Shown: positions 61,945-64,000 of the stretch, piece after piece
Numbering within the stretch: position 1 is the first letter of the stretch
Layout: each line of letters opens with the position of its first letter
Assembly (NCBI RefSeq): GCF_018691265.1
Contig: NW_024881300.1
Span: 5,160,046-5,224,045, forward strand
Reading direction: 5' to 3'
Source: Tyto alba
Lineage: Eukaryota > Chordata > Aves > Strigiformes > Tytonidae
DNA length: 64,000 nt
Position numbers and translations under genes: made by a program
Notes under the pieces: model-generated
What the model was told of the DNA's origin: nothing
Database searches by the model: none
What the model saw: the letters and a program-made list of their open reading frames with translations, nothing else

Positions 61945-62650
61945 CGTGGGCTTCAACAGAGGAGCAGGCGGCGAGCAGGGCCGAGCTAGCGGGGGCCTCT
62001 CCGGCGGCGCAGCCCAGGCCTGTGCGGGCACCCCGGGCCGCAGCCCCAGGGGAGGCCGGTGAGGGCTGTCAGAGCCGGTTAGTGCACCGGGGCCAACTGA
62101 CCGCCATCTCTCTCAGCTGAAAACCTGTAATCTGACAAAACGGAGAGCCCCTGGGCCGGCAGGGAGCTGAGCCGCCACCGGCATTTCCAGGTGCTGAGCG
62201 CCTGTCTCCACAACGCGGACAGGCACAGTCACAAGCAAAGAAAATGTCAGCTCGCAGGGGCGAGCAGCATAAAAAAAAACGAGTCAAAGCGGTCCTTGCG
62301 GTCACTGCCGCCCGAAGGGGGAAGCCGGCGAAAGGCCCCGGGCTTGCCCCTCTCTGCTCCTCCCCGCCCGCGCCGTGAGGCAGGCACCGGCGGGCGGCGG
62401 GGAGGAGGCACCCGCTGAGGAGCCGCCCCGGCCCGGCGCTGCCCGGCGGGGGCCCGGCCGTTTGGGCGGGTTTTGGCTCCCAAGGGTTCCTCGCCGCTCG
62501 CCCCAGGGCGGGTGGCGGATGCGGTTTGGCCCCGCCGTGCCGCCACGGCCGCCCCGGCAGCCGGCCGGGCCCTGCCCCGGGCCTTTACGGGGTTCCGAGT
62601 TGGGGCGTCTGGTGGCCGAGCCAGCTCAAAACCGCGCCCTCCCTTCGTCA
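61945..62650. promoter_or_regulatory. Large CpG island, probable promoter of an unrecognised transcript
   Basis: About 70 CpG by hand count lie in roughly 700 bases of GC-rich DNA, inside CpG-poor surroundings. GC boxes (GGGCGGG) lie on the plus strand at 62464-62470 and 62506-62512, and on the minus strand at 62363-62369. A strong candidate 5' splice site, G|GTGAGG, lies at 62059-62060 on the plus strand. No TATA box is apparent. The AT-richer centre (about 62075-62145) reads like conserved regulatory DNA. Frames up to 134 codons on the minus strand and 118 on the plus strand overlap in opposite directions and are rich in P, R, A and G, as random GC-rich DNA would be. It could be the promoter of a long non-coding RNA or the first exon of a gene whose coding exons lie outside the window. 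Confidence 0.8.
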
Positions 62651-64000
62651 AGACTTAATAATGTTTCTAGCAAAGTCAGTGGCAAAACTGGTGTGGCTTC
62701 ACTGGATAAAAATAAGCCCCAATTCCCCTAACTATTCCTTGCTCACTGGCTGTGCTGGGACTGCCTCTCCGTGAAAGGAGGACACGCCTGATTCTAACCT
62801 TTATTTATTTCACCTGAAAAGGGTGTGAGTTTTCTGTTGTGAACTTTGGTGTTTCCTTCTTGTATATTGGAGAAAAGTAACAAGTGCACTTTGAAAAAAG
62901 AATGTAATTTTTTTTTCCTTTTAACTGAGAATAAAATGTTTACATTTTTTAAAAGCCAGCTATTTAACTTCAATAGGCAGAGTATTATGCACGGTATTCT
63001 TTTATTTATGTTTTGCCATGAGGAATGAGTGGTGGTCCTTCAATTTTGTTTTGAGCAAAACTTGATGCAGACGTTGGCTATAAATGGGTCAGGCAGTCAT
63101 TAAAGTGAACAGTTGGCCACATTTGTGCTAACTCTAGTCTTTTTAGTTTTAGCCAGAGGAAAAAGAATTCTAATTTCTATCAGTCTAAATTGTGCTGGGC
63201 AGCATTATCAGCTGGAAAGACCCCTCTGATTTGACAGGCCCCACTGTATGATGATTAATTACTACTCAGCTTCATTGGACTTTTCTAATTTCCTTTTGCC
63301 ACTAGCTGTAGGCAACAAGCGATAAGTACTGCTCTTATTATTTTGTGCAAAGGAAAATGTCTATTACTGCTCTGTCCTACAAGTAATCAGAATAAAAAGA
63401 CAGCTGATTGGAAAACCTGTGAGGATCATTCTGTCTTTATTTATCCTACACTTGCTTTATTCCTGTGCTGCTTCTACACAGAAGTTGTTTTACACAGTTG
63501 CCTGTCAAAATAAGAAGATAAAATCATAAGCTCTATCAAAGTAGTTGACATTTTGAAATTTGTATAATGATTTCATGGGAATTAATCCTCAATCTCCAAA
63601 TAAATCCTCCTTAAAATGCTAATATAAGTAGGTATCTTATCCCACAGAATGTAAAACAATTCTTAATCTTCCTTTTCTATTTTGCCATAAGTTTATTACA
63701 TTAGAAGGCTGCCTTGTTGAGAAAAATCATAGCATAATCGCCAAACACGAGAAGAGTAAGTACTTTACATAACACATTATAATGATTTTTCTGAGACACC
63801 AAATGCCCTAAAGTATACCAAGAAGAAGGTACATTACTAAGAACTTGTCAAGGACTTCACTGGTGCAGATAAAAATTGAAGCTTGCAACTTTTATATCTT
63901 TGTTTTTAATGAATCTTTTCAAATCGTTAGGCAATTTCCAGTGAAGTAATTCTAGAGAAGTCATCTGAGTTGCGTCTGTATGCTACATGTTTAAGAAGTG
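62651..64000. other. AT-rich non-coding DNA, possibly conserved at 63080-63420
   Basis: No exon or repeat is recognised. The block 63080-63420 has regulatory-type words, including TGATTTGACAGGCC (MEIS-like TTGACAG) near 63227, GATGATTAATTACTAC near 63249 and GCGATAAGTACTG near 63318, in even-complexity sequence. It could be an enhancer associated with the nearby island. Confidence 0.4.

Noticed and set aside
62247..62651. 134-codon minus frame and 118-codon plus frame in the large CpG island
   Set aside because: Both are rich in R, P, A and G as expected from random GC-rich DNA, they overlap in opposite directions, and neither shows a domain.

Overview
The window looks like a piece of a bird genome. 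It is eukaryotic, AT-rich and almost free of coding sequence. It opens inside the 3' end of a CR1 retrotransposon, with wording typical of avian CR1 copies and an ATTCTATG-type tail unit. It also carries old interspersed repeats of kinds shared by birds, crocodilians and turtles, and MIR-type core-SINEs. Recognisable repeats cover little of the sequence, and there are no Alu, B1 or L1-like elements, which also fits a bird. I could not identify the species or the locus.

I found no protein-coding gene, tRNA, rRNA, known microRNA or CRISPR array that I can support. The longest open frames (165, 147, 145, 144 and 141 codons) have no recognisable domain, and most lie in GC-rich, CpG-rich or pyrimidine-rich stretches where stop codons are rare by composition. 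The window is best read as a gene desert or the inside of a very large intron.

Layout. 1-132: CR1 3' end. 133-9640: plain AT-rich DNA with T/G low-complexity tracts, the largest at 4206-4378. 9640-10036: a nearly full-looking copy of an ancient sauropsid repeat. 10037-32600: unassigned DNA with homopolymer runs, two weak MIR fragments near 25.1 and 26.5 kb, and several blocks that read like conserved non-coding elements. 32600-37900: the compositional high point, with three CpG-rich islands in about 5 kb, a clear MIR copy between two of them, and a TAAT-rich block just downstream. 38300-44985: AT-rich DNA, a strong G-quadruplex motif near 40.2 kb and AT palindromes at 42.7-44.5 kb. 44985-45300: a decayed reverse-transcriptase fragment of a CR1-superfamily LINE. 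50-60 kb: several fragments of an old repeat family with CACTTAAG / CTTTAAGCAC wording. 61945-62650: the strongest CpG island, with GC boxes on both strands and a good candidate splice donor. 62651-64000: AT-rich DNA that again looks like conserved non-coding sequence.

There are no genes here whose joint action can be described. The working picture is regulatory: orphan CpG islands and candidate enhancers in a gene-poor interval, possibly with unannotated non-coding transcripts starting at the islands. That is inference. No new biological system could be demonstrated from the sequence alone.
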